Of a stretch of 38,035 nt of DNA, positions 17,337-25,612 are shown in pieces (positions within the stretch are counted from its first letter, which is position 1; each line of letters starts with the position of its first letter). Origin of the DNA: Marinitenerispora sediminis (GTDB taxonomy: Bacteria; Actinomycetota; Actinomycetes; Streptosporangiales; Streptosporangiaceae); the NCBI RefSeq assembly GCF_003336425.1, contig NZ_QEIO01000043.1, positions 1 through 38,035 of the forward strand, in the 5' to 3' direction. Position numbers and translations under genes: made by a program. The notes below the pieces were generated by a model. The model made no database searches. It saw only the letters and a program-made list of their open reading frames with translations, and was not told where the DNA came from.

Positions 17337-17513
17337 GCCGGGTACGGCGGTCCGGTGGCCCGGGCCGCGCCGGCAGCCACCCGCCGTGCCAGGGGTCTTC
17401 GAGGATCACCAGCGTTCGCCGGCACGGTTGGCAGATGTTGCCGGTTCCCCGTCGGCGCCGCCGAAGTTGAATCCCTAGCAGTCACACCACGCGTCGCGGG
17501 TAGGGAGCCGGGC
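17337..17513. promoter_or_regulatory. Upstream region of the hyuA cluster
   Basis: 177 bp with no gene. The last 60 bp are less GC-rich (gttgaatccctagcagtcac around 17465-17484) and probably contain the promoter of the second catabolic block. I cannot place -35 and -10 boxes with confidence. GGTAGGGAG just upstream of hyuA serves as the ribosome site. Confidence 0.4.
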
Positions 17514-17515
17514 TG

Positions 17516-19654
17516 ATGACGGGACGACGGCGGGTCCGGATCGGGATCGACACCGGTGGGACGTTCACCGACGCCGTCGCGGTGGACGAGGCGACCGGGG
17601 AGACGGTCGCCACCAAGACGCCGTCCACGCCCGCCGATCCGGCCGAGGGGTTCATGACGGCGATCACCCGGATCCTGGAACGGCTCGGCGGCGGCGCCGA
17701 GGTCACCGCCGTCGCGCACGGCACCACCGTGGCCACCAACCAGCTGCTGGAGGACCGGATCGACCGGCTCGGGTTCATCACGACCGAGGGGTACGAGTTC
17801 GTCCTGGAGATCGCCCGCCAGTCCGTACCCGACGGATACGGCAACTCCTACTTCTGGGTGAAACCGGACCGCATCGTCCCGGTCGACCTCGTGCGCACCG
17901 TCGGCGGGCGGCTCGACCACACCGGGGCGGAGATCCGGCCGCTGGACGAGGAGCAGGCGGCCGAGGCGGCACGGTGGTTCCGCGACCGCGGGATCGACAC
18001 CATCGGCGTGTGCCTGCTGCACTCCTACGCCGACCCCCGCCACGAGCGCAGGGTGCGCGACATCCTGCTCGCCGAGCACCCGGCCGCGACCGTGTCCATC
18101 AGCTCCGACGTGCTGCGCGAGTACCGCGAGTACGAGCGCTCCATGACCACGCTGGTCGACGCCGCCGTCAAGCCCCGCGTCGCCCGCTACGTCGCCGGCA
18201 TCCGGACCCGCCTCGACGCCGCCCGGCTCGCCGGCGACGGCCGCCGGGTGCCGTTCCACATCATGAAGTCCAACGGCGGCGTCCTCTCCGCCGAGGAGGT
18301 CGTGCACCAGCCGATCAGCACCGTGCTGTCCGGTCCGGCGGCCGGCGCGCTCGGCGCCGCGCTGATCGCCCGGCGCGCGGGCTTCGACCGGGTGCTGACC
18401 CTCGACGGCGGCGGCACCTCGACCGACGTCTCGGTGGTGCTCGGCGGCGAGCCGGGGCTCACCACCGAGGGCAGCATCGGGCGCTTCCCCTCCAAGATCC
18501 CGATGATCGACATCGTGACCGTCGGCGCGGGCGGCGGCTCGGTCGCCTGGATCTCACCCGAGAACACCCTCAAGGTCGGGCCGCGCTCCGCCGGAGCCGA
18601 CCCCGGCCCCCTCTGCTACGGGACCGGCGGGACGGAGCCCACCGTCACCGACGCCCACCTCGTGCTCGGCCGCATCCCGCCGCACCTGCTCGGCGGCCGG
18701 ATCCCGCTGGACGCCGCGGCGGCGCGCGAGGGGATCGCCAAGATCGGCGGCCAGCTCGGCCTCGGCGTCGAGCAGGCGGCGGCCGGCATCCTGGAGATCT
18801 CGGCCTGGAACCAGGCGAACGCGCTCCGGCAGGTCACCGTCCAGCGCGGGCTGGACGTGCGCGACTTCCACATGGCGGCGTTCGGGGGCTCGGGGGCGCT
18901 GCTGCTCTGCCGGCTCATCGACATCCTGGGGCTCGCCGGGGTCATCGTGCCCCGCGACCCCGGCAACGTCTCGGCGTTCGGCCTGCTCACCGTGGACGTG
19001 CGCAACGACTACGTGCGCACGGCCGTCAGCCCGCACGCCGACCTCGACCTGGACCGGGTCGCCGCGATCTACGCCGAGCTGACCGGCCAGGCCGCCCGCG
19101 CCCTCGACGCGGAGGGCTTCGACCGGGCGGTGCAGCGCCACGACCGCAGTGCGGACCTCCGCTACGCCGGCCAGGCCTACGAGGTGCGCGTGCCGCTGCC
19201 GGACGGCCCGGTCGACCGGGCGCTCACCGAGCGCGTCGCGGCCGCCTTCCACGACGCGCACCGCGGCATGTACGGCTACGACTTCCGCGACGACCCGGCC
19301 CAGCACGTCGAGTGGGTGAACCTGCGGGTGTCCGGAGTGGGGCCGATCCGGCGCCCCGAACCCGTCCGCGAACCGCCCGGCGACGGTGATCCGTCCCGCG
19401 CGCGGACCGGGACCCGCCGAGTGTACTTCGGAGCGGGCGCCGGCGCGGACGCCACCGGCATCGACACCCCCGTCTACCTGCGGCCGCACCTCGCCCCGGG
19501 CGACCGCGTCCCCGGCCCCGCCGTCATCGAGGAGTTCGGCTCCACCATCCCGATCCACCCGGGCTTCACCGCGGTGGTCGACCGGTTCGGCAACGTGCTC
19601 GTCGCGCCCGGGGACCGGCCCGCAGCCCCGACCGGCCAGGAGAGCCGCCCATGA
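17516..19654 (+). CDS. hyuA: Hydantoinase/oxoprolinase subunit A (ATP-dependent)
   Basis: 712 residues, normal for HyuA (Hydant_A_N plus Hydantoinase_A). ASKHA-type phosphate-binding motifs are clear: I-G-I-D-T-G-G-T-F-T-D at 9-19 and L-D-G-G-G-T-S-T-D-V near 296-305. H-G-T-T-V-A-T-N-Q-L-L-E (about 69-80) is the family signature. This subunit binds ATP and phosphorylates a cyclic or linear amide carbonyl, which HyuB then helps hydrolyse. Known relatives act on hydantoins, N-methylhydantoin, 5-oxoproline and caprolactam. ATG at 17516 follows GGGAGCCGGGCTG. It overlaps hyuB by ATGA (19651-19654). Substrate is unknown; the cluster suggests a pyrimidine-derived ureide. Confidence 0.93.
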   Translation: MTGRRRVRIGIDTGGTFTDAVAVDEATGETVATKTPSTPADPAEGFMTAITRILERLGGGAEVTAVAHGTTVATNQLLEDRIDRLGFITTEGYEFVLEIARQSVPDGYGNSYFWVKPDRIVPVDLVRTVGGRLDHTGAEIRPLDEEQAAEAARWFRDRGIDTIGVCLLHSYADPRHERRVRDILLAEHPAATVSISSDVLREYREYERSMTTLVDAAVKPRVARYVAGIRTRLDAARLAGDGRRVPFHIMKSNGGVLSAEEVVHQPISTVLSGPAAGALGAALIARRAGFDRVLTLDGGGTSTDVSVVLGGEPGLTTEGSIGRFPSKIPMIDIVTVGAGGGSVAWISPENTLKVGPRSAGADPGPLCYGTGGTEPTVTDAHLVLGRIPPHLLGGRIPLDAAAAREGIAKIGGQLGLGVEQAAAGILEISAWNQANALRQVTVQRGLDVRDFHMAAFGGSGALLLCRLIDILGLAGVIVPRDPGNVSAFGLLTVDVRNDYVRTAVSPHADLDLDRVAAIYAELTGQAARALDAEGFDRAVQRHDRSADLRYAGQAYEVRVPLPDGPVDRALTERVAAAFHDAHRGMYGYDFRDDPAQHVEWVNLRVSGVGPIRRPEPVREPPGDGDPSRARTGTRRVYFGAGAGADATGIDTPVYLRPHLAPGDRVPGPAVIEEFGSTIPIHPGFTAVVDRFGNVLVAPGDRPAAPTGQESRP

Positions 19655-21537
19655 GCACCGCACCCGTCCCGAGCAGCGTCCGCGACGCCGGCCCCGTCGT
19701 GCTGGAGATCGTGGAAGGGACCCTCGCCTCGGTGGAGCGCGAGGTCGAGACCGCCATCGCCCGCACCTCCCGCTCGCCCATGATCCGCGACGCCCACGAC
19801 TTCCGGGCGGGCATCCACGACCGGCGGCTGCGCAAGCTCACCGGCCGCTCCTACTCCGCGCTGGTGCACCCGGTCGCGCGCGACTTCCCGCTGGAGACCA
19901 TGCGGCCCGGCGACGTGTTCTTCCACAACGACGTCTACGAGTCGGAGGGCGGTATCGGCCACCTGCCCGACCTGTGCGTCACCGTCCCGGTGTTCCACGA
20001 CGACGGGGACGGCCGCGGGCCGCGGGTGGTGGCGTTCGTGCAGGCGTTCGGCCACCACGACGACATCGGCGGGGCCTGCCCCGGGTCGATGCCCTCCGGC
20101 GCCACCTCCGTCTTCGAGGAGGGGCTGATGGTGCCGCCGATCCGGCTGTGGGACCAGGGCGTGCCCAACCGGGCGGCGCTGCGCATCATGACGCGCAACT
20201 CGCGCATGCCGGAGTCGCTGGCGGCCGACCTCGACGCCGAGTGCTCCGCCTGCCTCATGGGCGCCCGGCGGCTGGCGGACCTGTTCCGGCGCTACGGCCG
20301 CGCGACCGTCGAGGCGTGCTTCGACGCGATCCTCGACAAGACGACCGAGACCTACCGGCGCGAGATCCTGGCCAAGATCCCGGACGGCAGCTACGTGTGG
20401 GAGGACTACGCCGAGCACGACGGGGTCGACCCGCCCCGGCTGCACACCCAGCGCATCACCCTCACGAAGCCCCCGGACCGGATCGTCATCGACTTCACCG
20501 GGACCTCGCCGCAGGCCCGCGGGCCGATCAACCACTGCGGCGACTACGCCGACGGCAACTTCCTGAAGAAATGGCTCGCCCCCGTCCTGCGCAACCCCGC
20601 CGACACCCCGGAGCGGATGGCGGAGCTCGACGTCAACGAGGGCGTGGTGCCGCTGATCGAGATGCGGTTCCCCCCCAAGGGCACGCTGCTCACCCCCGTG
20701 TTCCCGGCTCCCACCAACGCCCGCACCTTCGTCATCCTGCGGCTGCTCGGGGTGCTGGCCGGGGTGCTCGCCAAGGCCGTGGACGGCCGGATGCCCGCCG
20801 ACCAGGAGACCATCCGCTACACGGGCGTGCACGGCACGGACGCCGCCGGCGTCCCGTACCTGATGCGCGAGGTGCTCGGCGGCGGGTCGGGCGGCCGGCC
20901 GCACGCGGACGGCGAGGACACCGTCCACATCGTGCCGGACTCCCGCAACCTGCCCACTGAGTTCACCGAGTCGCGGTTCCCGTTCCTCGTGGAGCGGCTC
21001 GGGCTGGCGGTCGACTCGGGCGGACCGGGCCTGCACCGCGGCGGCCTCGGCTACGAGAAGCACATCCGCATGCTGCGCGACGCCCGCTTCATGTCCGTCG
21101 CCGACCGCTCCATCCTCGCCTGCTGGGGCGTGAGGGGCGGCCGGGCCGGCCGGCCGTTCCAGGTCACCATCGACCCCGGCGGTCCGAACGAGCGCGAGAT
21201 GGCGGGACTGGTGGACGGCGAGCCGGTGCGCGCCGGCGAGGTGATCCGCATCCGCACCACCGGAGGCGGCGGCTGGGGAGACCCGCTGGACCGCGACGTC
21301 GAGGCCGTGGTCCGCGACGTGCGTTGCGGCAAAGTGTCCCGGGCAGCCGCGTTTTCGGATTACGGTGTGGTGATCAACGGCCCGACCGACGCCCCCCGGC
21401 ATGATCCCGCCGCCACCGAACGGCAGCGCGCCCGTCTGCGAGCCGAGCGCCCCGCCGACCGCCCCTTCTTCGACCGGGGCCCCGGCTACGCGACGCTGTC
21501 CGGGGGCGCGGCACACGCGGAGGTGGATCGACTGTGA
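19651..21537 (+). CDS. hyuB: Hydantoinase/oxoprolinase subunit B
   Basis: 628 residues of the Hydantoinase_B family, partner of HyuA. The family signatures are F-F-H-N-D-V-Y (about 90-96), F-G-H-H-D-D-I-G-G (about 131-139; His/Asp metal-ligand positions in relatives) and the Gly-rich end R-T-T-G-G-G-G-W-G-D-P (about 537-547). The length is within the usual range of 520-650. Its start overlaps hyuA and its stop overlaps the GTG start of the NmrA-like gene (GTGA at 21534-21537), so three genes are translationally coupled. Confidence 0.93.
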   Translation: MSTAPVPSSVRDAGPVVLEIVEGTLASVEREVETAIARTSRSPMIRDAHDFRAGIHDRRLRKLTGRSYSALVHPVARDFPLETMRPGDVFFHNDVYESEGGIGHLPDLCVTVPVFHDDGDGRGPRVVAFVQAFGHHDDIGGACPGSMPSGATSVFEEGLMVPPIRLWDQGVPNRAALRIMTRNSRMPESLAADLDAECSACLMGARRLADLFRRYGRATVEACFDAILDKTTETYRREILAKIPDGSYVWEDYAEHDGVDPPRLHTQRITLTKPPDRIVIDFTGTSPQARGPINHCGDYADGNFLKKWLAPVLRNPADTPERMAELDVNEGVVPLIEMRFPPKGTLLTPVFPAPTNARTFVILRLLGVLAGVLAKAVDGRMPADQETIRYTGVHGTDAAGVPYLMREVLGGGSGGRPHADGEDTVHIVPDSRNLPTEFTESRFPFLVERLGLAVDSGGPGLHRGGLGYEKHIRMLRDARFMSVADRSILACWGVRGGRAGRPFQVTIDPGGPNEREMAGLVDGEPVRAGEVIRIRTTGGGGWGDPLDRDVEAVVRDVRCGKVSRAAAFSDYGVVINGPTDAPRHDPAATERQRARLRAERPADRPFFDRGPGYATLSGGAAHAEVDRL

Positions 21538-22487
21538 CGGAAGCACGTGTCCTGGTGACGGGCGCCGCGGGCAAGACCGGGCGCGCGGTCATCAGCGCGC
21601 TGCGGCACTCGGGGGTGCCGACCCGCGCGCTGGTGCACCGGCCCGGACAGGTGCGGGTGGCGCGCTCACACGGCGCCGGCGAGGTGGTGGTCGGCGACAT
21701 GCGCGACCGCGCGGTGCTCAAGGAGGCGGCCGACGGCGCCAGCGCCGTGTACCACATCGCCCCCAACATGAGCCCGGACGAGGTGGAGATCGGCGAGACC
21801 CTGATCTCGGCGGCGCGCGCCGCCGGGGTGTGGCGGGTGGTGTACCACTCCGTGCTGCGCCCGCAGGCCGAGGCGATGCCGCACCACCGCGCCAAGCTCA
21901 GGGTCGAGGAGGCGCTGTTCCGCTCCGGCCTGGGCGTCACCGTGCTGCAGCCGGGGCCCTACATGCAGAACTTGCTCCAGCAGGTCGCCGCCGTCCGGGA
22001 CACCGGCCGGCTGGCCGTCCCCTACTCCATCGACGTGCGGTTCGGCATGGTCGACCTGTGGGACGTCGCGGCGGTCGCGGTGCGCTGCGTCACCGAACCG
22101 GGCCCGGCCCGGCGGGGGACCGCGGCCGCCGGCGGCCTCGCCGCGGTGGAGGACCGGGGCGGCGACGACGACCACTCGTTCGCGGTGTACGAACTCGTGG
22201 GGCCGGCCAACGTCTCGGTGCGCCACGCCGCCGGCGCCCTCACCGAGGCGCTCGACCGCCCGGTCCGCCCCGTGGCCGTGCCCCTGGACGACTGGCGCCG
22301 CGACGTGCGGGCCGCCGGCCTGGCCGAGCACATGGTCGACGGCCTGTCGGCGATGTTCGACTACTACGACGTCTACGGACTGCCCGGCAACGGCCGCACC
22401 CTGCGCGGCCTGCTGCGCCGCCCGGGCACCGCCCTGCGCGAGTGCGTCCGCCGGGAGGTGCGCGACCTCGACCCGGTGCTGCGCTGA
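21534..22487 (+). CDS. NmrA-like NAD(P)-binding protein
   Basis: 317 residues, atypical short-chain dehydrogenase fold. The N-terminal V-L-V-T-G-A-A-G-K-T-G motif (about 5-15) binds NAD(P); V-V-Y-H-S-V-L-R (about 104-111) and L-Q-P-G-P-Y-M-Q-N (about 139-147) are usual in NmrA/TMR-like proteins. The Y-x3-K catalytic pair of classical SDRs is not evident, so it may sense redox state or reduce a small substrate. It is coupled to hyuB by a 4-bp overlap. The stop codon lies within a 16-bp tandem duplication (22470-22501). Its role in ureide breakdown is not predictable from sequence. Confidence 0.85.
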   Translation: MTEARVLVTGAAGKTGRAVISALRHSGVPTRALVHRPGQVRVARSHGAGEVVVGDMRDRAVLKEAADGASAVYHIAPNMSPDEVEIGETLISAARAAGVWRVVYHSVLRPQAEAMPHHRAKLRVEEALFRSGLGVTVLQPGPYMQNLLQQVAAVRDTGRLAVPYSIDVRFGMVDLWDVAAVAVRCVTEPGPARRGTAAAGGLAAVEDRGGDDDHSFAVYELVGPANVSVRHAAGALTEALDRPVRPVAVPLDDWRRDVRAAGLAEHMVDGLSAMFDYYDVYGLPGNGRTLRGLLRRPGTALRECVRREVRDLDPVLR

Positions 22488-22511
22488 CCCGGTGCTGCGC
22501 TGACCCGGTGC
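22470..22511. repeat. 16-bp tandem duplication spanning a stop codon
   Basis: The unit GACCCGGTGCTGCGCT occurs at 22470-22485 and 22486-22501, with a 10-base partial third copy at 22502-22511. The last bases of the NmrA-like gene and its TGA stop lie in the array. Change of copy number would not alter the protein, because the first stop remains. Confidence 0.9.
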
Positions 22512-22641
22512 GGCCGGTGCCTCCGGCGGCCGGCCGGTCCACCGGGGCTGGGCGCGCCCGCCCCGCCTGTTCGGCAAGAAGCGGTGAGAACCCGCCGGGC
22601 GTTGGGCAACTGTCGCCCAGGAGGTGTGCGGCGCCGTTCTC

Positions 22642-22647
22642 TACAGT
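22642..22647 (+). promoter_or_regulatory. Possible -10 box before carbamate kinase
   Basis: TACAGT lies in the 236-bp gap between the NmrA-like gene and the carbamate kinase gene. Start of transcription would be near 22654, giving a 5' UTR of about 70 nt. No good -35 is seen. Just upstream, GGGCG ... CGCCC (about 22597-22619) makes a short inverted repeat. This suggests arcC and the ring-opening enzyme can be transcribed separately from hyuAB. Confidence 0.4.
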
Positions 22648-22723
22648 CGGCACCGTCCGCCCGTGCTCACCCGCCCGGCGGCGGCCACCGCGTCCCCCCG
22701 GCCTGGGACGAGAGGAGGGGCGC

Positions 22724-23686
22724 ATGCCCGAGACGCGCCGCGTCCTCGTCGCGCTGGGCGGCAACGCCATGGCCGCCCCCGACGGCAGCGCCCGGCCGGA
22801 GGACCAGCGCGCCGCGATCGAAACCGCCATGGAGCACGTGGCGGACCTGGTCGCCGGCGGCACCGAGGTCGTGCTCACGCATGGCAACGGCCCGCAGGTC
22901 GGCAACCTGCTGGTCAAGAACGAGCTGGCCGCGCACGTCGTTCCGCCGGTGCCCCTGGACTGGTGCGGGGCCCAGACGCAGGGCACCATCGGGTTCACCA
23001 TGGCCGGCGCGCTGGAGGCGGCGCTGCGCCGGCGCGGAGTGGCCCGCCCGGTGGCGGCGGTGGTGACCCGCACGCTGGTCGACCCCGGCGATCCGGCGTT
23101 CGCCGCGCCCAGCAAGCCGGTCGGCCGCTACCTCGACGCCGACCAGGCCGCCCGGTTCATCGCCCTCGGGCAGAACTGGGTGGACCAGGGCGAGCGCGGC
23201 TGGCGGCGCGTCGTGCCCTCGCCGCAGCCCCGGGAGATCCTGGACGCCGCGGCCATCGGTACGCTCGTCGCGGCCGGGGTGACGACCATCGCCGCCGGGG
23301 GCGGCGGGATCCCCGTCGTCCGGGACGCGGCCGGGGCGCTGCGCGGCGTCGAGGCCGTACTGGACAAGGACCGCACGTCCGTGCTGCTCGCCCGCGTGGT
23401 GCGGGCCGACACGCTGCTCATCGCCACCGACGTCCCCAACGCCGTCGTCGGGTTCGGCACCCCCGAGGCGCGGCCGCTCGGCCGGGTGGACGCGGCCGAA
23501 CTCGGCGCGTACCACGCGGCCGGCCACTTCGGCCGGGGCAGTATGGGGCCGAAGGTCGAGGCGGCGCTGAGGTTCGTGGCCGGGGGCGGCGAACGCGCCG
23601 TCATCACCGCGCTGGACCGGATGGCGGCCGGCCTGGCGGGGGAGGCCGGGACGATCGTGGCGAGGAGCGGCCCCGCCATGCGCTGA
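22724..23686 (+). CDS. arcC: Carbamate kinase
   Basis: 320 residues of the amino-acid-kinase fold. Family motifs: V-A-L-G-G-N-A-M at 8-15, [10 protein letters not shown] about 50-59, A-G-G-G-G-I-P-V-V about 190-198, D-K-D about 212 and [10 protein letters not shown] about 272-281. It interconverts carbamoyl phosphate + ADP with carbamate + ATP; in catabolism it makes ATP, with carbamate decaying to CO2 and ammonia. ATG 22724 has GAGGAGGGG upstream. No carbamoyltransferase gene (arcB, allantoin or oxamate type) is nearby, so the carbamoyl phosphate source is unexplained. Between HyuAB and the ring-opening enzyme it points to a carbamoyl-yielding step in ureide breakdown. Confidence 0.93.
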   Translation: MPETRRVLVALGGNAMAAPDGSARPEDQRAAIETAMEHVADLVAGGTEVVLTHGNGPQVGNLLVKNELAAHVVPPVPLDWCGAQTQGTIGFTMAGALEAALRRRGVARPVAAVVTRTLVDPGDPAFAAPSKPVGRYLDADQAARFIALGQNWVDQGERGWRRVVPSPQPREILDAAAIGTLVAAGVTTIAAGGGGIPVVRDAAGALRGVEAVLDKDRTSVLLARVVRADTLLIATDVPNAVVGFGTPEARPLGRVDAAELGAYHAAGHFGRGSMGPKVEAALRFVAGGGERAVITALDRMAAGLAGEAGTIVARSGPAMR

Positions 23687-23798
23687 CACCGTCCGGCCGC
23701 TGGCCGGCGCGACCGAGTGGACCGGACCGAACGACCCGACGAACCTGACACGGCGCGGGGTTCCCGCGGCGCGACCCGGACGAGAGAGGTGGCGGCAG

Positions 23799-24908
23799 AT
23801 GGCCAGACCGGTTGAGGTCCACAAGGTGGCGATCGAGAGCGTGACGGACGCTTCGGGGCTCGCCCGGCTGATTGACGACGGCGTGTTCGCGGCCGACGAC
23901 GTCCTCGCGGTGATCGGTAAGACCGAGGGCAACGGCGGCGTCAACGACTACACCCGGATCCTCGCCGACCGCGCGTTCCGCGAGGTACTGCTGGAGAGGG
24001 GCAGCCGGGACGCCGCGCAGGTGGCCCAGGTGCCACTGGTGTGGTCGGGAGGTACCGACGGCGTCCTCTCCCCGCACGCGACCGTCTTCGCCCACGCCCC
24101 CGAGGGGCGGTACCGGCCGAGCGACGAGCCGCGCGTGACGGTCGGCGTCGCGATGAGCGAGACCATCCTGCCCGAGGACATCGGCCGCCCGGCGATGGTC
24201 CGCAAGGTCGCCGACGGCGTCCGCAAGGCCATGGAGATCGCGGGGATCAGCGAGGCGGCTGATGTCCACTACGTGCAGACCAAGACCCCGCTGCTGGTGC
24301 TGGAGACCATCAACGACGCGAAGTCGCGCGGGCACGACGTGTTCACCGAGGACACGCTGAAGTCCATGGACGTCTCCAACTCCACGACGGCGCTGGGGAT
24401 CGCCACCGCGCTCGGGGAGATCGAGGAGCCGGCCGCCGAGCAGATCCACGCCGACCTCTCGCTCTACTCCTCGGTGGCCTCGTGCTCGTCGGGCGTCGAG
24501 CTCGATCGGGCGCAGATCGTGGTCGTCGGCAACGCGCGCGGTGTGGGCGGCCGGTTCCGGGTCGGCCACGGGGTCATGCGCGACGCCCTCGACGCCGACG
24601 GCATCTGGGACGCCATCCGGTCGGCGGGCCTTCCGCTCCCCGAGCGCCCGCGCAGCGAGGACCTGGGGCAGCGGCTGGTCAACGTGTTCCTCAAGTGCGA
24701 GGCCGACCCCACCGGACGCGTGCGCGGCCGGCGCAACATCATGCTCGATGACTCCGATGTGCACTGGCACCGCCAGATCAAGGCGACGGTCGGCGGTGTC
24801 ACAGCGGCGGTCACCGGCGACCCCGCGGTGTTCGTCTCGGTCGCGGCGGTGCACCAGGGCCCCTCGGGCGGGGGGCCGGTGGCGGCCATCGTCGACCTCG
24901 GGGACTGA
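23799..24908 (+). CDS. Barbiturase / cyanuric acid amidohydrolase family ring-opening enzyme
   Basis: 369 residues, the standard length of the AtzD/TrzD/barbiturase family (PF09663), whose fold has three similar domains each giving a Lys-Ser pair. All are visible: K41 (G-K-T-E-G-N-G) with S83 (W-S-G-G-T-D-G), K162 (V-Q-T-K-T-P-L-L) with S230/S231 (C-S-S-G-V-E-L), and K299 (L-K-C-E-A-D) with S347 ([10 protein letters not shown]). It hydrolyses barbiturate to ureidomalonate or cyanuric acid to carboxybiuret. The permease and Mo hydroxylase upstream favour barbiturase, but sequence alone does not settle this. Start ATG 23799, last gene of the cluster, 112 nt after arcC. The stop lies in an 18-bp duplication and a hairpin follows. 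Confidence 0.92.
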   Translation: MARPVEVHKVAIESVTDASGLARLIDDGVFAADDVLAVIGKTEGNGGVNDYTRILADRAFREVLLERGSRDAAQVAQVPLVWSGGTDGVLSPHATVFAHAPEGRYRPSDEPRVTVGVAMSETILPEDIGRPAMVRKVADGVRKAMEIAGISEAADVHYVQTKTPLLVLETINDAKSRGHDVFTEDTLKSMDVSNSTTALGIATALGEIEEPAAEQIHADLSLYSSVASCSSGVELDRAQIVVVGNARGVGGRFRVGHGVMRDALDADGIWDAIRSAGLPLPERPRSEDLGQRLVNVFLKCEADPTGRVRGRRNIMLDDSDVHWHRQIKATVGGVTAAVTGDPAVFVSVAAVHQGPSGGGPVAAIVDLGD

Positions 24909-24926
24909 GTCGACCTCGGGGACTGA
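24891..24926. repeat. 18-bp perfect tandem duplication spanning the barbiturase stop
   Basis: Positions 24891-24908 (the last five codons and TGA) are repeated exactly at 24909-24926. The result is two in-frame TGA stops with the second unit outside the gene. It is a recent-looking slippage duplication. Confidence 0.95.
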
Positions 24927-24956
24927 GCACCCGCGGGCGAGCGGCCGGTGCGGCGG

Positions 24957-24982
24957 CGGCCCCGGACTCCGGTCCGGGGCCG
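24957..24982 (+). terminator. Strong hairpin ending the barbiturase transcript
   Basis: A perfect 11-bp GC stem (CGGCCCCGGAC with GTCCGGGGCCG) and a TCCG loop, 49 nt after the barbiturase stop. It is the best terminator of the second catabolic block; there is no U-tract. Confidence 0.7.
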
Positions 24983-25342
24983 TCGCGCCGTTGCGGGCCG
25001 GTCGCGGTCGTGGTGGGCGTGTTCTTCGGGTGGCCGCGTCCGCGCCGTTGCGCGCCGGCGCGATGGTGCGGCGCCCATCGGGACGGCCGCCGTTGTGGCG
25101 TCACGCACACAACGAAGATGTAGCGGAAAGTGACGCGGGGAACGGGGACCGCAATCGGCGCATGTCGAAGGCCGGAATGGCGTGCAGTCCTGACCGAAAC
25201 GCAGGTAACTCCCAGGTATGCAATTTCATGCGCGCGAGGTAAAGTTCGGGGAATCCGCGCAGGAAATCAATGCTCAGGAATGGCGGGCATTGCCGTACTA
25301 CGATGACTGAGGCTCATCCAATTGGCAGGGAAAGAGTCCAAC
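24983..25342. other. Intergenic region upstream of the small hypothetical gene
   Basis: About 360 bp. The first part is GC-rich without a gene. From about 25110 the composition drops in GC, which marks an upstream control region. TACGAT at 25299-25304 is a -10 candidate for the following gene. No RNA gene is recognised. Confidence 0.4.
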
Positions 25343-25612
25343 GTGGCCCACGAAGTCGGCGCACAAGAGAAGATCACCTATGGCCGGAATGACCGGTTCG
25401 AAGGCGGTCCGGTGGGAGGAGGCCGGTTCTGGGTGGACGAGCAGGGACGGCCGGTCGCGAAGATCGGCGGCCCGCGGGACTGGCGGCCCAACGTCATGAT
25501 CGATGTCCACGTCGGTGACACGTTCACGGTCGGCGGGCAGACATGGAAGGTGACGGAGATCGTTGACGCCGACAGTCCGGACGCCTATCTGCTGACCACC
25601 CGGGTCAGCTGA
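25343..25612 (+). CDS. Small hypothetical protein (89 aa), beta-rich
   Basis: Not recognised by name. The protein is rich in Gly and beta-strand patterns (F-W-V-D-E-Q-G-R-P-V-A-K-I-G-G, V-M-I-D-V-H-V-G-D-T-F-T-V-G-G-Q-T-W-K-V-T-E-I), like small actinomycete proteins with an SH3-like or tail-hub fold. It is soluble, with no Cys. GTG 25343 is preferred, with GGGAAAGAG upstream; TTG 25322 in the same frame would add seven residues. It stands alone between two long intergenic regions. Confidence 0.7.
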   Translation: MAHEVGAQEKITYGRNDRFEGGPVGGGRFWVDEQGRPVAKIGGPRDWRPNVMIDVHVGDTFTVGGQTWKVTEIVDADSPDAYLLTTRVS

